Below are positions 36,533-45,806 of a stretch of DNA of 64,000 nucleotides, piece by piece. The stretch's first letter is position 1; each line of letters opens with the position of its first letter. The position numbers and the translations under genes were made by a program. Source of the stretch: Stenotrophomonas cyclobalanopsidis (GTDB lineage Bacteria; Pseudomonadota; Gammaproteobacteria; Xanthomonadales; Xanthomonadaceae); assembly GCF_008710035.1 (NCBI RefSeq), contig NZ_VYKI01000003.1, forward strand, positions 62,001 to 126,000, written 5' to 3'. The notes under the pieces were generated by a model that saw only the letters and a list, made by a program, of their open reading frames with translations, made no database searches and was not told the DNA's origin.

Positions 36533-36721
36533 TCAACGCAGCCGGCGGCGCTTCCGGTCCACGTACAGCGTCTTGATGATGCTCAGCAGGATGCCGACGG
36601 CGATGCCGACGCCACAGCCCAGCAGCAGGTTGTCCACGCTCAGGCCCACGGCGACACCGACGATGGTCGCGATGACCATTTCAACGGTATGGGAGATCGG
36701 TTGCGGCGGGGGAACGGACAT
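36533..36721 (-). CDS. Small membrane protein of unknown function
   Basis: A 62-aa protein with two hydrophobic helices (about residues 13-30 and 33-47) separated by DN and ending in a strongly basic tail (DRKRRRLR), so the C-terminus is expected in the cytoplasm. I recognise no family. The start at 36721 avoids an 18-residue polar extension present if 36775 is used. It lies downstream of ftsH beyond a terminator. Confidence 0.65.
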   Translation of the reverse strand: MSVPPPQPISHTVEMVIATIVGVAVGLSVDNLLLGCGVGIAVGILLSIIKTLYVDRKRRRLR

Positions 36722-36769
36722 GCGGGCTCCAGCGTAAGGCGGTGAATTCAGTGGGGCCTCGCGGCCCGC

Positions 36770-36800
36770 AAACAACGAGGCCGGGTTTCCCCGGCCTCGT
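36770..36800 (-). terminator. Intrinsic terminator of ftsH
   Basis: ACGAGGCCGGG pairs with CCCGGCCTCGT with a short T/C loop. On the minus strand the stem is followed by TGTTTG, a modest U-rich tract, 24 bp after the ftsH stop. Confidence 0.75.
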
Positions 36801-36823
36801 CTGCGATCAGCAATGGCGGGCCG

Positions 36824-38761
36824 TCAGTGCGACTCGGCCGGGCCGGCGATGGGCGGCAGCGGGCGGGCGTCGCCGCCCTTGTCGTTGCCACCACCGTCTT
36901 TGTTGGACTTGTTCCAGCCCGCCGGCGGCGGCGGATCGCGGCCTTCCATGATGGCGTCGATCTGCGGCGCGTCGATGGTCTCGTACTGCAGCAGCAGCTG
37001 CGACATCGCGTGCAGCTTGTCCAGGTTGGCGGTCATCAGCTCGGTGGTGCGTGCGTAGGCCTCGTCGAGGATGTTGCGCACTTCCTCGTCGATGCGGCGC
37101 GCGGTGTCGTTGGACACGCTCTTGTGCTGGGTGACCGAACGGCCCAGGAACACCTCGTCATCCTCTTCGCCATAGGCGATCGGGCCGAGCTGATCCGACA
37201 GACCCCACTTGGTGACCATGTTGCGGGCCATCTTGGTGGCACGCTCGATGTCGTTGGACGCACCGGTGGTGACCTTGTCAGCGCCGAAGATCAGCTCCTC
37301 GGCGACCCGACCGCCGTACAGCGAGCACAGCTGCGACTTGATCGCCACGCGGTTCATCGAGTATTTGTCACCTTCCGGCAGATACATGGTCACACCCAGC
37401 GCACGACCGCGCGGAATGATCGTCACTTTGTAAACCGGGTCGTGCTCGGGCACCAGACGGCCAACGATGGCGTGGCCTGCCTCGTGGTAAGCGGTCAGGG
37501 TCTTCTCTTCCTCGCTCATGGCCATCGAGCGGCGCTCGGCCCCCATCAGGATCTTGTCGCGCGCACGGTCGAAGTGGTCCATGCGGACTTCCTTCTCGTT
37601 GCCACGCGCGGCGAACAGGGCCGCCTCGTTGCAGAGGTTGGCCAGGTCGGCGCCGGAGAAGCCCGGCGTACCACGCGCGATCACCATCGGCTCGACGTCG
37701 TCGGCCAGCGGCAGCTTGCGCATGTGCACCTTCAGGATGTGCTCGCGGCCCTTCACGTCCGGCAGGCCGACCACGACCTGGCGGTCGAAACGGCCCGGGC
37801 GCAGCAGCGCCGGGTCCAGCACGTCCGGACGGTTGGTCGCGGCGATGACGATCACGCCCTCACCACCCTCGAAGCCGTCCATTTCAACCAGCAGCTGGTT
37901 CAGGGTCTGCTCGCGTTCGTCATGACCGCCGCCCAGGCCGGCGCCACGGTGGCGACCGACGGCGTCGATTTCGTCGATGAAGATGATGCACGGCGCGTGC
38001 TTCTTGGCCTGCTCGAACATGTCGCGGACGCGGCTGGCGCCGACGCCGACGAACATCTCCACGAAGTCCGAACCGGAGATCGAGAAGAACGGCACCTTGG
38101 CTTCGCCGGCGATGGCCTTGGCCAGCAGCGTCTTGCCGGTACCCGGCGGGCCCACCATCAGCACGCCGCGCGGAATCTTGCCACCCAGCTTGGTGAACTT
38201 GGACGGGTCGCGCAGGAAGTCGACCAGTTCGCCCACTTCTTCCTTGGCCTCGTCGCAGCCGGCGACGTCGGCGAAGGTGACCTTGATCTGGTCCTCGCCC
38301 TGCAGCTTGGCGCGCGACTTGCCGAAGGACATCGCGCCCTTGGCACCGCCGCCACCGCCCTGCATCTGGCGCATGATGAACAGCCAGAAGCCGATGATCA
38401 GGATGACCGGCAGGAAGTTCATCAGGATGGCCGCGAAGGAAATGCCGCTGGACGGCTCTTCCTGCACGATGTCCACGTTCTTGGTGCGCAGCACGTTGAT
38501 CAGGTCGCGATCAGCCGGCGCGGCGATGGTGGCCGTCTGGCCGCCACGGGTGGTGTAGGTGAGCTGGTTGGTCAGGCCGCGCGAATCGCCACCGAAGGTG
38601 ACCTTCTGCACGTTGCCGCTGTCCACCTGGTCCAGGAACTGCGAATAGGTCGCGCCCTGCGCCCCGGCCCCGGAGGACTTGGGCGAGAAGCTCTGGAAGA
38701 CCACCATCAGCACGACGGCGACGACCACCCATAGCAGGAGGTTCTTGGTCAAGTCGTTCAT
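36824..38761 (-). CDS. ftsH: ATP-dependent zinc metalloprotease FtsH
   Basis: A 645-aa membrane-anchored AAA+ protease that degrades unneeded or misassembled membrane and cytoplasmic proteins. Two N-terminal spans flank a periplasmic domain. Walker A GPPGTGKT is at 204-211, Walker B IIFIDEID near 260, the second region of homology ends in RPGRFDRQV, and the zinc site HEAGH is at 426-430. The start at 38761 has GGAG 9 nt upstream; an ATG at 38767 is two codons earlier. Confidence 0.98.
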   Translation of the reverse strand: MNDLTKNLLLWVVVAVVLMVVFQSFSPKSSGAGAQGATYSQFLDQVDSGNVQKVTFGGDSRGLTNQLTYTTRGGQTATIAAPADRDLINVLRTKNVDIVQEEPSSGISFAAILMNFLPVILIIGFWLFIMRQMQGGGGGAKGAMSFGKSRAKLQGEDQIKVTFADVAGCDEAKEEVGELVDFLRDPSKFTKLGGKIPRGVLMVGPPGTGKTLLAKAIAGEAKVPFFSISGSDFVEMFVGVGASRVRDMFEQAKKHAPCIIFIDEIDAVGRHRGAGLGGGHDEREQTLNQLLVEMDGFEGGEGVIVIAATNRPDVLDPALLRPGRFDRQVVVGLPDVKGREHILKVHMRKLPLADDVEPMVIARGTPGFSGADLANLCNEAALFAARGNEKEVRMDHFDRARDKILMGAERRSMAMSEEEKTLTAYHEAGHAIVGRLVPEHDPVYKVTIIPRGRALGVTMYLPEGDKYSMNRVAIKSQLCSLYGGRVAEELIFGADKVTTGASNDIERATKMARNMVTKWGLSDQLGPIAYGEEDDEVFLGRSVTQHKSVSNDTARRIDEEVRNILDEAYARTTELMTANLDKLHAMSQLLLQYETIDAPQIDAIMEGRDPPPPAGWNKSNKDGGGNDKGGDARPLPPIAGPAESH

Positions 38762-38826
38762 CCTCATTGGCTCCGGCGTTCCTCTCAGTGCGGGTCTTGC
38801 GTTGGGGTCGAGCGTGCTCGGCGAGC

Positions 38827-39459
38827 TTACTTCATGTGGGCGCGTTTTCCCTGTCCCAAGGCATACACCTCGGGCGAGCGCTTGCGCGATGCTTCCGGCT
38901 TGCGGATGGAAACCTTGTCGTACCGGCGGCGCATCTCGCGCACGTAGTCGTCAAAGCCTTCACCCTGGAACAGCTTGATCAGGAACGCCCCACCGGTCTT
39001 GAGGTGGTTGTCGGCGAAGTCCAGCGCAAGCTCGGCCAGGTGCATCATCCGCGGCTGGTCGACCGCGCCCACACCACTCTTATTGGGGGCCATGTCCGAC
39101 AGCACAAGGTCTACCGGCTGATCCCCGAGCATGGCTTCAAACTGCGATAGGACGGTTTCTTCCCTGAAGTCACCGTGAAGGAACTCCACGCCGGCCAACG
39201 GCGGCATGTCCAGGATATCCAGCGCGAGCACGCGGCCGGTGTCGCCCATCTGTCTCCGGACCTGCTGAGACCAACCACCTGGGGCCGCGCCGAGGTCGAC
39301 GACCGCCATGTGCGGCTTCAGCAGACGGTCACGTTCGAGCAGCTCCTCGAGCTTGTAGGCCGCGCGCGAGCGCATGCCTTCGGCCTGCGCCTTCTTCACG
39401 AAGGGGTCGGAGAAGTGTTCCTTGAGCCAGCGCTGGCTGCTTTTGCTACGGGTGGCCAT
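38827..39459 (-). CDS. rlmE: 23S rRNA 2'-O-ribose methyltransferase RlmE
   Basis: A 210-aa SAM-dependent enzyme (FtsJ/RrmJ) that methylates U2552 of 23S rRNA. It shows the SAM motif [12 protein letters not shown], the K-D-K-E catalytic set (K in [10 protein letters not shown] in LSDMAPN, K in FLIKLFQG, E in SRKRSPEVY). It is 65 bp upstream of ftsH and divergent from yhbY, the standard arrangement. Confidence 0.97.
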   Translation of the reverse strand: MATRSKSSQRWLKEHFSDPFVKKAQAEGMRSRAAYKLEELLERDRLLKPHMAVVDLGAAPGGWSQQVRRQMGDTGRVLALDILDMPPLAGVEFLHGDFREETVLSQFEAMLGDQPVDLVLSDMAPNKSGVGAVDQPRMMHLAELALDFADNHLKTGGAFLIKLFQGEGFDDYVREMRRRYDKVSIRKPEASRKRSPEVYALGQGKRAHMK

Positions 39460-39524
39460 TGGAAATAGGGGCTGATGGGGTCGTCATGATACCCTGATCG
39501 CCCCATTCAACCGCCTTTTACTGC

Positions 39525-39830
39525 ATGTCCATCGCACTGACCGCCTCCCAGACCCGTTTCCTGCGCGGCCACGCCCACGACCTCAAGGCCCTGCTGCAGA
39601 CCGGCGGCAAGGGCATCACGCCGGCCTTCATCGCCGAGCTGAACGAAGTCCTGGAACGCCACGAACTGGTCAAGGTGAAGGTTGCCGCCGAGGACCGCGA
39701 CGCCCGTGACGCGATGATCGCCGAGATCGTCGAAGCCACCGAGGCGGCGCTGGTGCAGCGCATCGGCCACGTTGCCGTGCTGTACCGCCCGAGCAGGGAA
39801 CAGCGCCAGATCGTGCTGCCGCGCGGCTGA
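39525..39830 (+). CDS. yhbY: Ribosome assembly RNA-binding protein YhbY
   Basis: A 101-aa CRM-domain protein. It shows the GxxG-like KGITPAFIAELNEVL stretch, KVKVAAEDRDAR and HVAVLYRPSREQRQIVLP. YhbY associates with pre-50S particles. Divergence from rlmE-ftsH is conserved in gammaproteobacteria. Confidence 0.96.
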   Translation: MSIALTASQTRFLRGHAHDLKALLQTGGKGITPAFIAELNEVLERHELVKVKVAAEDRDARDAMIAEIVEATEAALVQRIGHVAVLYRPSREQRQIVLPRG

Positions 39831-39843
39831 TCGCCCTGCCCCC

Positions 39844-40218
39844 ATGCAGCTGAACCACGAACCGCCCGATTACGCCTACAGCCTGCGCGCAGCCGACGGC
39901 CGCTCGGCCAAGGTCAACGACCAGGTGCTGGGGCAGAGCTTCTTCCTGACCCCCGACCAGCTGGTCGCGCAGTGGCCGGTGCGCCAGGCCGCCGACCTGC
40001 AGCTGGCCGACATCGAAGCGATTCTTGCGCTGAATCCGGCGCTGATCGTACTGGGCACCGGCGACCGCCAGGTGTTTCCGCCGGCCGCTGTGATGGCCGC
40101 CTGCCTGTCGCGTGGCATCGGCCTGGAAGTGATGAACAACCCGGCCGCCGCGCGCACGTTCAACATCCTTGCCGGCGAAGGCCGCAAGGTCGCCGCCGCC
40201 TTCATTCTGGAAGGTTGA
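39844..40218 (+). CDS. Mth938-like domain protein (DUF498)
   Basis: A 124-aa protein with the Mth938/NDUFAF3-like fold signature: IEAILALNPALIVLGTGDRQ, then FPPA and LEVMNNPAAARTFNILAGEG. Relatives assist respiratory complex I assembly in mitochondria, but the bacterial role is not established. It starts 13 bp after yhbY and is likely co-transcribed. A SMAG-derived terminator candidate lies about 50 bp downstream. Confidence 0.85.
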   Translation: MQLNHEPPDYAYSLRAADGRSAKVNDQVLGQSFFLTPDQLVAQWPVRQAADLQLADIEAILALNPALIVLGTGDRQVFPPAAVMAACLSRGIGLEVMNNPAAARTFNILAGEGRKVAAAFILEG

Positions 40219-40228
40219 GACAATAGCC

Positions 40229-40440
40229 GCCGGGCGTGGCCCGGTGCTACCGTGGTTTGCAGGTTGCCTGTAGCGCCCGAGCCGATGCTCGGGCGTTTTT
40301 GTTTGCCCGCGAAGCGCAGCCGAGCATCGGCTCGGCTCTACAGGTGAAGGATTGCAGTCTGTCTGTAGCGCCCGAGCCGATGCTCGGGCGGCGCCGCATC
40401 GCGGCGCAAATCCATCCCGCCGGGCGTGGCCCGGCGCTAC
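40229..40440. repeat. SMAG cluster between the Mth938 gene and nlpD
   Basis: Five elements: reverse 40229-40250, forward 40270-40295, reverse 40319-40341, forward 40365-40390 and reverse 40419-40440. Cores vary (GCCCGAGC/GCTCGGGC, GCCGAGC, GCCGGGC), so they do not derive from one recent duplication. Confidence 0.9.
40270..40304 (+). terminator. SMAG hairpin followed by a T-tract, likely terminator
   Basis: The forward SMAG at 40270 has stem CGCCCGAGC/GCTCGGGCG directly followed by TTTTTGTTTG. This is a textbook intrinsic terminator placed 50 bp after the yhbY-DUF498 pair and appears to be its transcription end. Confidence 0.7.
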
Positions 40441-40442
40441 CC

Positions 40443-40474
40443 GTATCTGCCTGCGCTAGCGCGCAGGCAGATAC
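40443..40474. repeat. Perfect 14-bp inverted repeat spanning the nlpD stop codon
   Basis: GTATCTGCCTGCGC and its exact reverse complement GCGCAGGCAGATAC are separated by four bases that contain part of the nlpD stop codon. There is no T-tract; the hairpin may stabilise the 3' end of the surE-pcm-nlpD mRNA. Confidence 0.8.
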
Positions 40475-41247
40475 TGCTGCGGGTCGACCGGCTTGCCGTT
40501 GTAGCGGATCTCGAAGTGCAGCATGTCGCGGTCGGCGCCGGTACGACCCATCTCGGCGATCTGCTCGCCCGCCTTGACGTTCTGCCCTTCATTGACCAGG
40601 CGCTTGCGGTTGTGGCCATAGGCCGACAGCCACTGGTCGCTGTGCTTGATGATGATCAGCTCGCCGTAGCCGACCAGGCCGGCACCGGAATACACCACCA
40701 CGCCGTTGGCGGTGGCGCGCACGGCCGCGCCGCTGGTGCCGGCGATGTCCACGCCCTGCTTGGTCGCGTCACCGGCCACGTAGCGGCCGATGATCGCGCC
40801 ATCGACCGGCCAGCGCCAGTCGATGTTGCTCTTCACCGGGCCGACCGGGGCGGTCGCCACCGGCGCAGGTGCCGGGGTTGCCGTGCCTGCGGTGCCGCGC
40901 GGCGGGGTCACTACCGTGGTCGGCGCGCGGCCGCCGGTGGCACCGGCCGGGTACAGGCGGATCACCTGGCCCGGATAGATCTGCGACGGGTTGTCCAGGC
41001 GGTTCCAGGCGATCAGGTCGGCCGGAGTGATGTCATGGATGCGGGCCAGCGCATAGATCGTGTCGCCCTTGCGCACGACCACGGTCTGCCCGGGCTTGGG
41101 CACCGAGGCCTTCGGCGTTCTGACAGTGCTGCCACCGCTGCTGCCGCCGGGGCGGACGACGGTGGCGGTGCCACAGGCGGCCAGGGTGGATACCAGCAAC
41201 GCCAGCGCGCCGATGCGCACTCCCTTGCTCAGACGATCTGCACTCAT
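40456..41247 (-). CDS. nlpD: NlpD-like LysM/LytM lipoprotein (amidase activator)
   Basis: A 263-aa lipoprotein with lipobox LAAC (C25), a LysM peptidoglycan-binding domain (about 57-105: VVVRKGDTIYALARIHDITP...PGQVIRLYP), a Pro/Thr/Ala-rich linker, and a LytM (M23) domain. Two metal ligands are replaced: the HxGxD histidine is Lys in KQGVD, and the first histidine of HLHFE is Met in MLHFE. This fits NlpD/EnvC-type proteins that activate cell-separation amidases rather than cut peptidoglycan. The start at 41247 has GGAGG 11 nt upstream and overlaps the preceding gene by 4 nt. No rpoS follows. Confidence 0.92.
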   Translation of the reverse strand: MSADRLSKGVRIGALALLVSTLAACGTATVVRPGGSSGGSTVRTPKASVPKPGQTVVVRKGDTIYALARIHDITPADLIAWNRLDNPSQIYPGQVIRLYPAGATGGRAPTTVVTPPRGTAGTATPAPAPVATAPVGPVKSNIDWRWPVDGAIIGRYVAGDATKQGVDIAGTSGAAVRATANGVVVYSGAGLVGYGELIIIKHSDQWLSAYGHNRKRLVNEGQNVKAGEQIAEMGRTGADRDMLHFEIRYNGKPVDPQQYLPAR

Positions 41248-41858
41248 GCGAACTTCGACCTCCATACAAGCCAGGCAACCAGCCCCACCACCAGCACGGT
41301 GGCGATCCAGCCCAGCGGTTCAATCCAGCGACGCAGCGCCGCTTCGGCACGCGCACCGCCGATGCGGATGACCGCGGCCAGCACGTACACGCGCTTGCCG
41401 CGGCCGATCAACATGCTCAGCAGGTACTGTGGCATCGGCACGCCGACGATACCCGAAGCCCACGTGAAGACCTTCATCGGGATGGGCATGAAGCCGCCCA
41501 GCACCAGGAAGGTGAACACCGCCCACGGCGACTCGGCCATCTTGGCCTGCACCGTGGCGATGCCCTGCTCGATGGCCGGCAGCATCCCCAGCGCCTCGAA
41601 CAGCGGCTTGATCGCTTCGAACGCGAAATGACCCAGCGCATAGCCGACCACCGCACCGACCATGGAGCCGGCCAGGCTGAGCGTGGCGAACCACCAGCCG
41701 CGCTTGGGCTGGGCCACGCACATCGGCGCCAGCATCACTTCCGGCATGACCGGGAAGATGATGGCTTCGAAGAAACTCAATACCGTGAGGTAGGTCGGCG
41801 CGCGTTCGTGCGCCGCCCACTTCATCGCCCGCTCGTACAGCGGCCCGAAAATCTTCAT
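41244..41858 (-). CDS. YqaA-type VTT/DedA-like membrane protein
   Basis: A 204-aa inner-membrane protein with a SNARE-associated/VTT-type region: FFEAIIFPVMPEVMLAPM, AGSMVGAVVGYALGHFA, and GGFMPIPMKVFTWASG. Related DedA proteins move lipid carriers or maintain membrane potential; no precise function is known for this branch. It overlaps nlpD by 4 nt (ATGA) and follows pcm by 19 bp, so it belongs to the surE operon. Confidence 0.88.
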   Translation of the reverse strand: MKIFGPLYERAMKWAAHERAPTYLTVLSFFEAIIFPVMPEVMLAPMCVAQPKRGWWFATLSLAGSMVGAVVGYALGHFAFEAIKPLFEALGMLPAIEQGIATVQAKMAESPWAVFTFLVLGGFMPIPMKVFTWASGIVGVPMPQYLLSMLIGRGKRVYVLAAVIRIGGARAEAALRRWIEPLGWIATVLVVGLVAWLVWRSKFA

Positions 41859-41877
41859 GCAACCCTGCTCCGTGGAT

Positions 41878-42555
41878 TCAATCGAGCATGCCAGACAGCA
41901 GCGGCACGAACGTGACCGGTGCCAGCACGCGTTGTTCGATGCTGCCGTCTTCCCTGCGGTCCAGCTGCACCAGCGACTGGCCGCCCGGGCCACCCACCGG
42001 CGCCACCAGGCGCCCGCCGACCGCCAGCTGCTCGACCAGGGCATCGACCAGGGCCGGTGCCGCGGCAGTGACCACCAGCGCATCGAAGGGACCGTGTTCG
42101 GCCCAGCCGACCCGGCCGTCGTCATGCTTGGTGCGGATGTTCATGCCCAGCGCACGGAAGCGCTTGCGCGCCTGCCGCAGCAGATCGCCGATGCGCTCGA
42201 CGGTGTAGACCTCCAGGCCCACGGCGCCGAGCACGGCGGCCTGGTAGCCCGAACCGGTGCCTACTTCCAGCACCTTCTTCGGCGCGACCTGCAGCACCGC
42301 TTCGGTCATCCGCGCCACCACCCACGGCTGGGAGATGGTCTGGCCATGGCCGATCGGCAGCGCGGTGTCTTCGTAGGCGCGCGAGGCCAGGGCCTCGTCG
42401 ATGAACAGATGGCGCGGCACCACCCGGATCGCGTTCAGCGTGGACTCGTCGACGATGCCGGCTTCGCGCAGGCGGTCGACCAGGCGGTCGCGCACGCGCT
42501 GCGAAGTCATGCCGATGCCGACGGCTTCCGGTTGCAGGCGCAGGCGCGGGCTCAT
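41878..42555 (-). CDS. pcm: Protein-L-isoaspartate O-methyltransferase Pcm
   Basis: A 225-aa SAM-dependent repair enzyme that methylates isoaspartyl residues so that they can revert to aspartate. Motif I is [15 protein letters not shown], with [16 protein letters not shown] upstream and the family DDGRVGW segment. Its ATG overlaps the surE stop by 4 nt. Confidence 0.97.
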   Translation of the reverse strand: MSPRLRLQPEAVGIGMTSQRVRDRLVDRLREAGIVDESTLNAIRVVPRHLFIDEALASRAYEDTALPIGHGQTISQPWVVARMTEAVLQVAPKKVLEVGTGSGYQAAVLGAVGLEVYTVERIGDLLRQARKRFRALGMNIRTKHDDGRVGWAEHGPFDALVVTAAAPALVDALVEQLAVGGRLVAPVGGPGGQSLVQLDRREDGSIEQRVLAPVTFVPLLSGMLD

Positions 42556-43331
42556 GCCGGCTGGTCCAGCGCGGCGCTGAGGCCACCGACCCAGCTGGCC
42601 ACCTTCTCCAGGGCCTGGTAGCGGGTAAGGTCGACCTGGATGGGGGTGATCGAGATATGGCCGGTGCGGACCGCATGGAAATCGGTGCCGGGGCCGGAAT
42701 CCTGCTCGCGGCCAGCCGGGCCGATCCAGTACACCTCGTTGCCGCGCGGGTCCTTCTGCGCGATGCAGCCTTCGGCGCGATGGCGGTTGCCCAGGCGGGT
42801 CACTTCGAAGCCCTTGACCTCACTCCACGGCAGGTCGGGCACGTTGACGTTGAGGATGGTGTCGGCCGGCAGCGGATCGGCCTTCAGCCGGGCGACGATC
42901 TCCACCGCGGCACGCGCGGCGGTCTCAAAGTGCTTCGGGTCGTGGTTGCGGGTGACCAGCGACACGGCCACCGCCGGCAGGCCAAGGAAGCGACCTTCCA
43001 TCGCCGCCGAGACGGTGCCCGAATAGATGACGTCATCGCCAAGGTTGGCGGCGTTGTTGATGCCGGAAACGACAATGTCGGGCTCGAATTCGAGCAGGCC
43101 GGTCAGTGCCAGGTGCACGCAGTCGGTCGGTGTACCGGCCACCGAGACGGTGTAGTGGTCGATGCGCTTGAGCCGGATCGGCAGGTCCAGCGTCAATGAA
43201 TTGCTGGCACCGGAACGATCGCGGTCGGGGGCGACCACCGTCACTTCATGGCCGGCCTCGCGCAGCACAGCGGCAAGCATCCGGATGCCTGCGGCGTCGA
43301 CGCCATCATCGTTACTGACCAGGATGCGCAT
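42552..43331 (-). CDS. surE: 5'/3'-nucleotidase SurE
   Basis: A 259-aa metal-dependent phosphatase acting on nucleoside monophosphates. Metal ligands are visible as D8-D9 ([10 protein letters not shown]), the serine in SGASNSLT and the asparagine in [10 protein letters not shown]. It heads the surE-pcm-yqaA-nlpD run. The 209-bp gap upstream is shared with the divergent smr gene; I see no repeats in it. Confidence 0.97.
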   Translation of the reverse strand: MRILVSNDDGVDAAGIRMLAAVLREAGHEVTVVAPDRDRSGASNSLTLDLPIRLKRIDHYTVSVAGTPTDCVHLALTGLLEFEPDIVVSGINNAANLGDDVIYSGTVSAAMEGRFLGLPAVAVSLVTRNHDPKHFETAARAAVEIVARLKADPLPADTILNVNVPDLPWSEVKGFEVTRLGNRHRAEGCIAQKDPRGNEVYWIGPAGREQDSGPGTDFHAVRTGHISITPIQVDLTRYQALEKVASWVGGLSAALDQPA

Positions 43332-43540
43332 CTTCGATTTAACCGCTTGATTTTCCAAGAATTCGATTCCGTCACCTTGTCGCGTGGGCGGGACCGGCCG
43401 CGCCCCTCTCGGGAACCGGCGATCGCGCAAGTGCGTCGGGTATTGTGCCGCAAGCGGGCCGCCGGTCCTACCCTGCCCGTGGTGATGCGCGTCATCGAAT
43501 CGACATAGGCAGACCCGCGCGGGCGGTTTACCCTGTGCGC

Positions 43541-44080
43541 ATGTCGCACCCTGAAGATGAAGATCCGGCCGCCCTGTTCCGCTCGGCCATCGGCGAAGTG
43601 AAGCCGCTGCGCAAGGAGGTCGAGCCGGCACCGTCCGCGCCGAAACCGAAGCCGCGCGCGCGCATGGCCGAACGCGACGAAGCCGAGGCCGCGGGCGAGT
43701 TCGCCCGCCTGCTGCGCGACAGCAGCCCGCTGGAGGCCGGCGACACCGCCAGCTACCGCCGCGACAACCTGCCGCCGCGGATGTTCCAGCGCCTGAAGCG
43801 CGGCCAGTATTCGGTACAGGACGAGCTGGACCTGCACGGCGCCACCGCCGCGCAGGCCGAAACGCTGCTGCGCCAGTTCCTGCTGGAAGCACACGCGCAC
43901 GAGTACGGCTGCGTGCGCATCATCCACGGCAAGGGCCTGCAGTCCGATGGCGGCGCACCGGTGTTGAAGAACCTGGTCGACCGACTGCTGCGGCTGCGTA
44001 ACGACGTGCTCGCGTTCCACTCGGCACCGACCGGCCAGGGCGGCACCGGCGCAGTGCTGGTGCTGCTGGCACGGCGTTGA
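43541..44080 (+). CDS. Smr-domain protein (SmrB/YfcN-like)
   Basis: A 179-aa protein with a polar, proline/lysine-rich N-terminus and a C-terminal Smr domain (about residues 95-177) showing [14 protein letters not shown] and [19 protein letters not shown]. In E. coli, SmrB cleaves mRNA at collided ribosomes; the DLHG and HGKG motifs needed for nuclease activity are retained. It is inserted, in opposite orientation, into the surE-truD neighbourhood that is otherwise conserved. Confidence 0.88.
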   Translation: MSHPEDEDPAALFRSAIGEVKPLRKEVEPAPSAPKPKPRARMAERDEAEAAGEFARLLRDSSPLEAGDTASYRRDNLPPRMFQRLKRGQYSVQDELDLHGATAAQAETLLRQFLLEAHAHEYGCVRIIHGKGLQSDGGAPVLKNLVDRLLRLRNDVLAFHSAPTGQGGTGAVLVLLARR

Positions 44081-44136
44081 CGAACCCGGCGGCGACCAAC
44101 CCGGCGTTGACCAACCCGGCGGCGACCGGCCCGGTA
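44077..44136. repeat. Four 15-bp tandem repeats overlapping the smr stop
   Basis: Units at 44077, 44092, 44107 and 44122 share GACCAACCCGGCG with small changes; the first unit includes the smr TGA and the last runs into the GTAG of a SMAG. Lengths are multiples of three, typical of slippage. Confidence 0.8.
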
Positions 44137-44221
44137 GAGTCGACTGTTAGTCGACTGCTTCTAGCGGCAGCGCGCGAAAAGCCCGCGTTGCGCGCGATAG
44201 TCGACTGACAGTCGACTCTAC
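44134..44221. repeat. Facing pair of SMAG hairpins
   Basis: A forward element at 44134-44158 (GTAGAGTCGACTGTTAGTCG core) and a reverse one at 44196-44221 are mirror images around a central GCGCGC-rich segment, so the whole region can fold as one long stem. It lies between the convergent smr and truD genes. Confidence 0.88.
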
Positions 44222-44246
44222 CCCCCCCCGCCCCGAACCTGTCCCG

Positions 44247-45278
44247 TCAGGCCTGCGAGGCGTCTTCGACAGGGCCGAGTTCGTGCAGCACGGCGGTGGC
44301 GTAGCAGCCCGGTGGCAGAGCGAACGACAGCTCCAGCACGTCCGTGGCCAGCCACTGGTGCTGCAGCAGGGCCGGACGCAGGCGCAGGGCGCGGCGTTCC
44401 TGCTTCAGGCGCGCGCCCTCCAGGCCGGTGCGCAGCGCGTGCGATTCCTCATCGTCCAGCGCGGCCAGTTCCAGCGCGCGGGCGGCGTCGGTGCTGCGCA
44501 GCTCGCCCTCGCCCCACAGCGGCGCGCTGGGGTGGATGTCGAAGCGGGCCAGGCGCTCGGCCAGAACATCGGTGTACGGCTCGGGACCGAACACGCTGCG
44601 GCTGCCATCGAGCATCCACACCTCGCCGTCCAGCGGCTGGTCCCAGCTGCCCTGCTCCACCCGCGCGGCCAGCACGCGGTTGAACAGCTCCGAGCGGGCA
44701 GCCGACAGCAGCAGCGAACGCTGGTCCTGGCGCATGCGCCGGCCACCGAACATCGCCAACGCCGCCGGCACGTTGCCACCGTCGCGACCGAAACGCTGTT
44801 CGCCGAACCAGTTCGGCAGGCCGCGCGTGGCGATCTGCTGCAGGCGCTCATCGATGGCCGCGGCATCGCCCTGCACGTCGCGCAGCACCAGCTTGAAGCG
44901 GTTGCCGGCCAGCGCACCGCGCTGCAGCTTGCGGTTGTGCCAGGTGGCCTCGAGCACTTCGATCTCGTCGCTGGCCAGCGTGGCCAGGTCCGGGGCGATG
45001 CGCTTGGGCAGGTGCACGCTGAAACGCTGGGTGGTGACCGCGTTGCGGTCCTTCATGCCGGCGTAGCTGACGCCCATTTCCGGCAGGCCGGCCCACTTCG
45101 CCAGCACCTTGGCCACGTGCACCGTATTGGCGCCGCGCTTGCGGATGTGCAGCAGCAGGTGCTCGCCTTCACCAGTAGCTTCGAAGGACGGCAGTTCGTC
45201 GACCTGGAAATCCTCCGGGGTGGCGCGGATGCGCGCGCTCAGCAGCGGCGCACCAAAGGCCAGCGGCAACGGAATCAT
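44247..45278 (-). CDS. truD: tRNA pseudouridine(13) synthase TruD
   Basis: A 343-aa enzyme that converts U13 of tRNA-Glu to pseudouridine. The catalytic aspartate is D77 in [11 protein letters not shown]; other TruD stretches are [28 protein letters not shown] and the inserted TRUD domain. It overlaps ispF by 4 nt. It is the last gene of the pyrG-to-truD run. Confidence 0.97.
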   Translation of the reverse strand: MIPLPLAFGAPLLSARIRATPEDFQVDELPSFEATGEGEHLLLHIRKRGANTVHVAKVLAKWAGLPEMGVSYAGMKDRNAVTTQRFSVHLPKRIAPDLATLASDEIEVLEATWHNRKLQRGALAGNRFKLVLRDVQGDAAAIDERLQQIATRGLPNWFGEQRFGRDGGNVPAALAMFGGRRMRQDQRSLLLSAARSELFNRVLAARVEQGSWDQPLDGEVWMLDGSRSVFGPEPYTDVLAERLARFDIHPSAPLWGEGELRSTDAARALELAALDDEESHALRTGLEGARLKQERRALRLRPALLQHQWLATDVLELSFALPPGCYATAVLHELGPVEDASQA

Positions 45279-45772
45279 GCCGCCACCAGCAGGACCACGG
45301 CCTGCGCGGCAATGCCTTCGCCACGGCCGGTGAAGCCGAGCTTCTCCGAGGTGGTAGCCTTGACGCTGACCGCGTCCAGCGGCAGCTGCAGCAGGCCGCC
45401 GATGCGCTCGCGCATCGCCAGTGCATGTGGGCCGACCTTGGGCCGCTCGCAGATGACCGTGATGTCGGTATTGCCGACGCGCCAGCCACGCTCGCGCAGC
45501 AGGCTGTCGCAATGGCGGACGAAATCACTGCTGTCCGCGCCCTTCCAGCGGTCGTCGCTGGGCGGGAAATGCTGGCCGATGTCGCCCAGTGCGATCGCAC
45601 CGAGCATGGCATCGCACAGTGCGTGCAGTATGACGTCGCCATCGCTGTGCGCAAGCACGCCGCAGCTGTGCGCCACGCGGATGCCGCCGAGCATGATGTG
45701 GTCGCCTTCACCGAAGGCATGGACGTCGTAGCCCTGGCCGATACGGACGGGCGGGAACGGAGCTGTGCTCAT
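45275..45772 (-). CDS. ispF: 2-C-methyl-D-erythritol 2,4-cyclodiphosphate synthase
   Basis: A 165-aa trimeric zinc enzyme of the MEP isoprenoid pathway. Zinc ligands are in GYDVHAF (DxH) and AHSDGDV. The C-terminal [16 protein letters not shown] is typical. ispD lies 34 bp upstream and truD overlaps its end. Confidence 0.98.
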   Translation of the reverse strand: MSTAPFPPVRIGQGYDVHAFGEGDHIMLGGIRVAHSCGVLAHSDGDVILHALCDAMLGAIALGDIGQHFPPSDDRWKGADSSDFVRHCDSLLRERGWRVGNTDITVICERPKVGPHALAMRERIGGLLQLPLDAVSVKATTSEKLGFTGRGEGIAAQAVVLLVAA

Positions 45773-45806
45773 GGATGCAACCCTTGCAGCAGGGCCGCGC
45801 GGGCGA

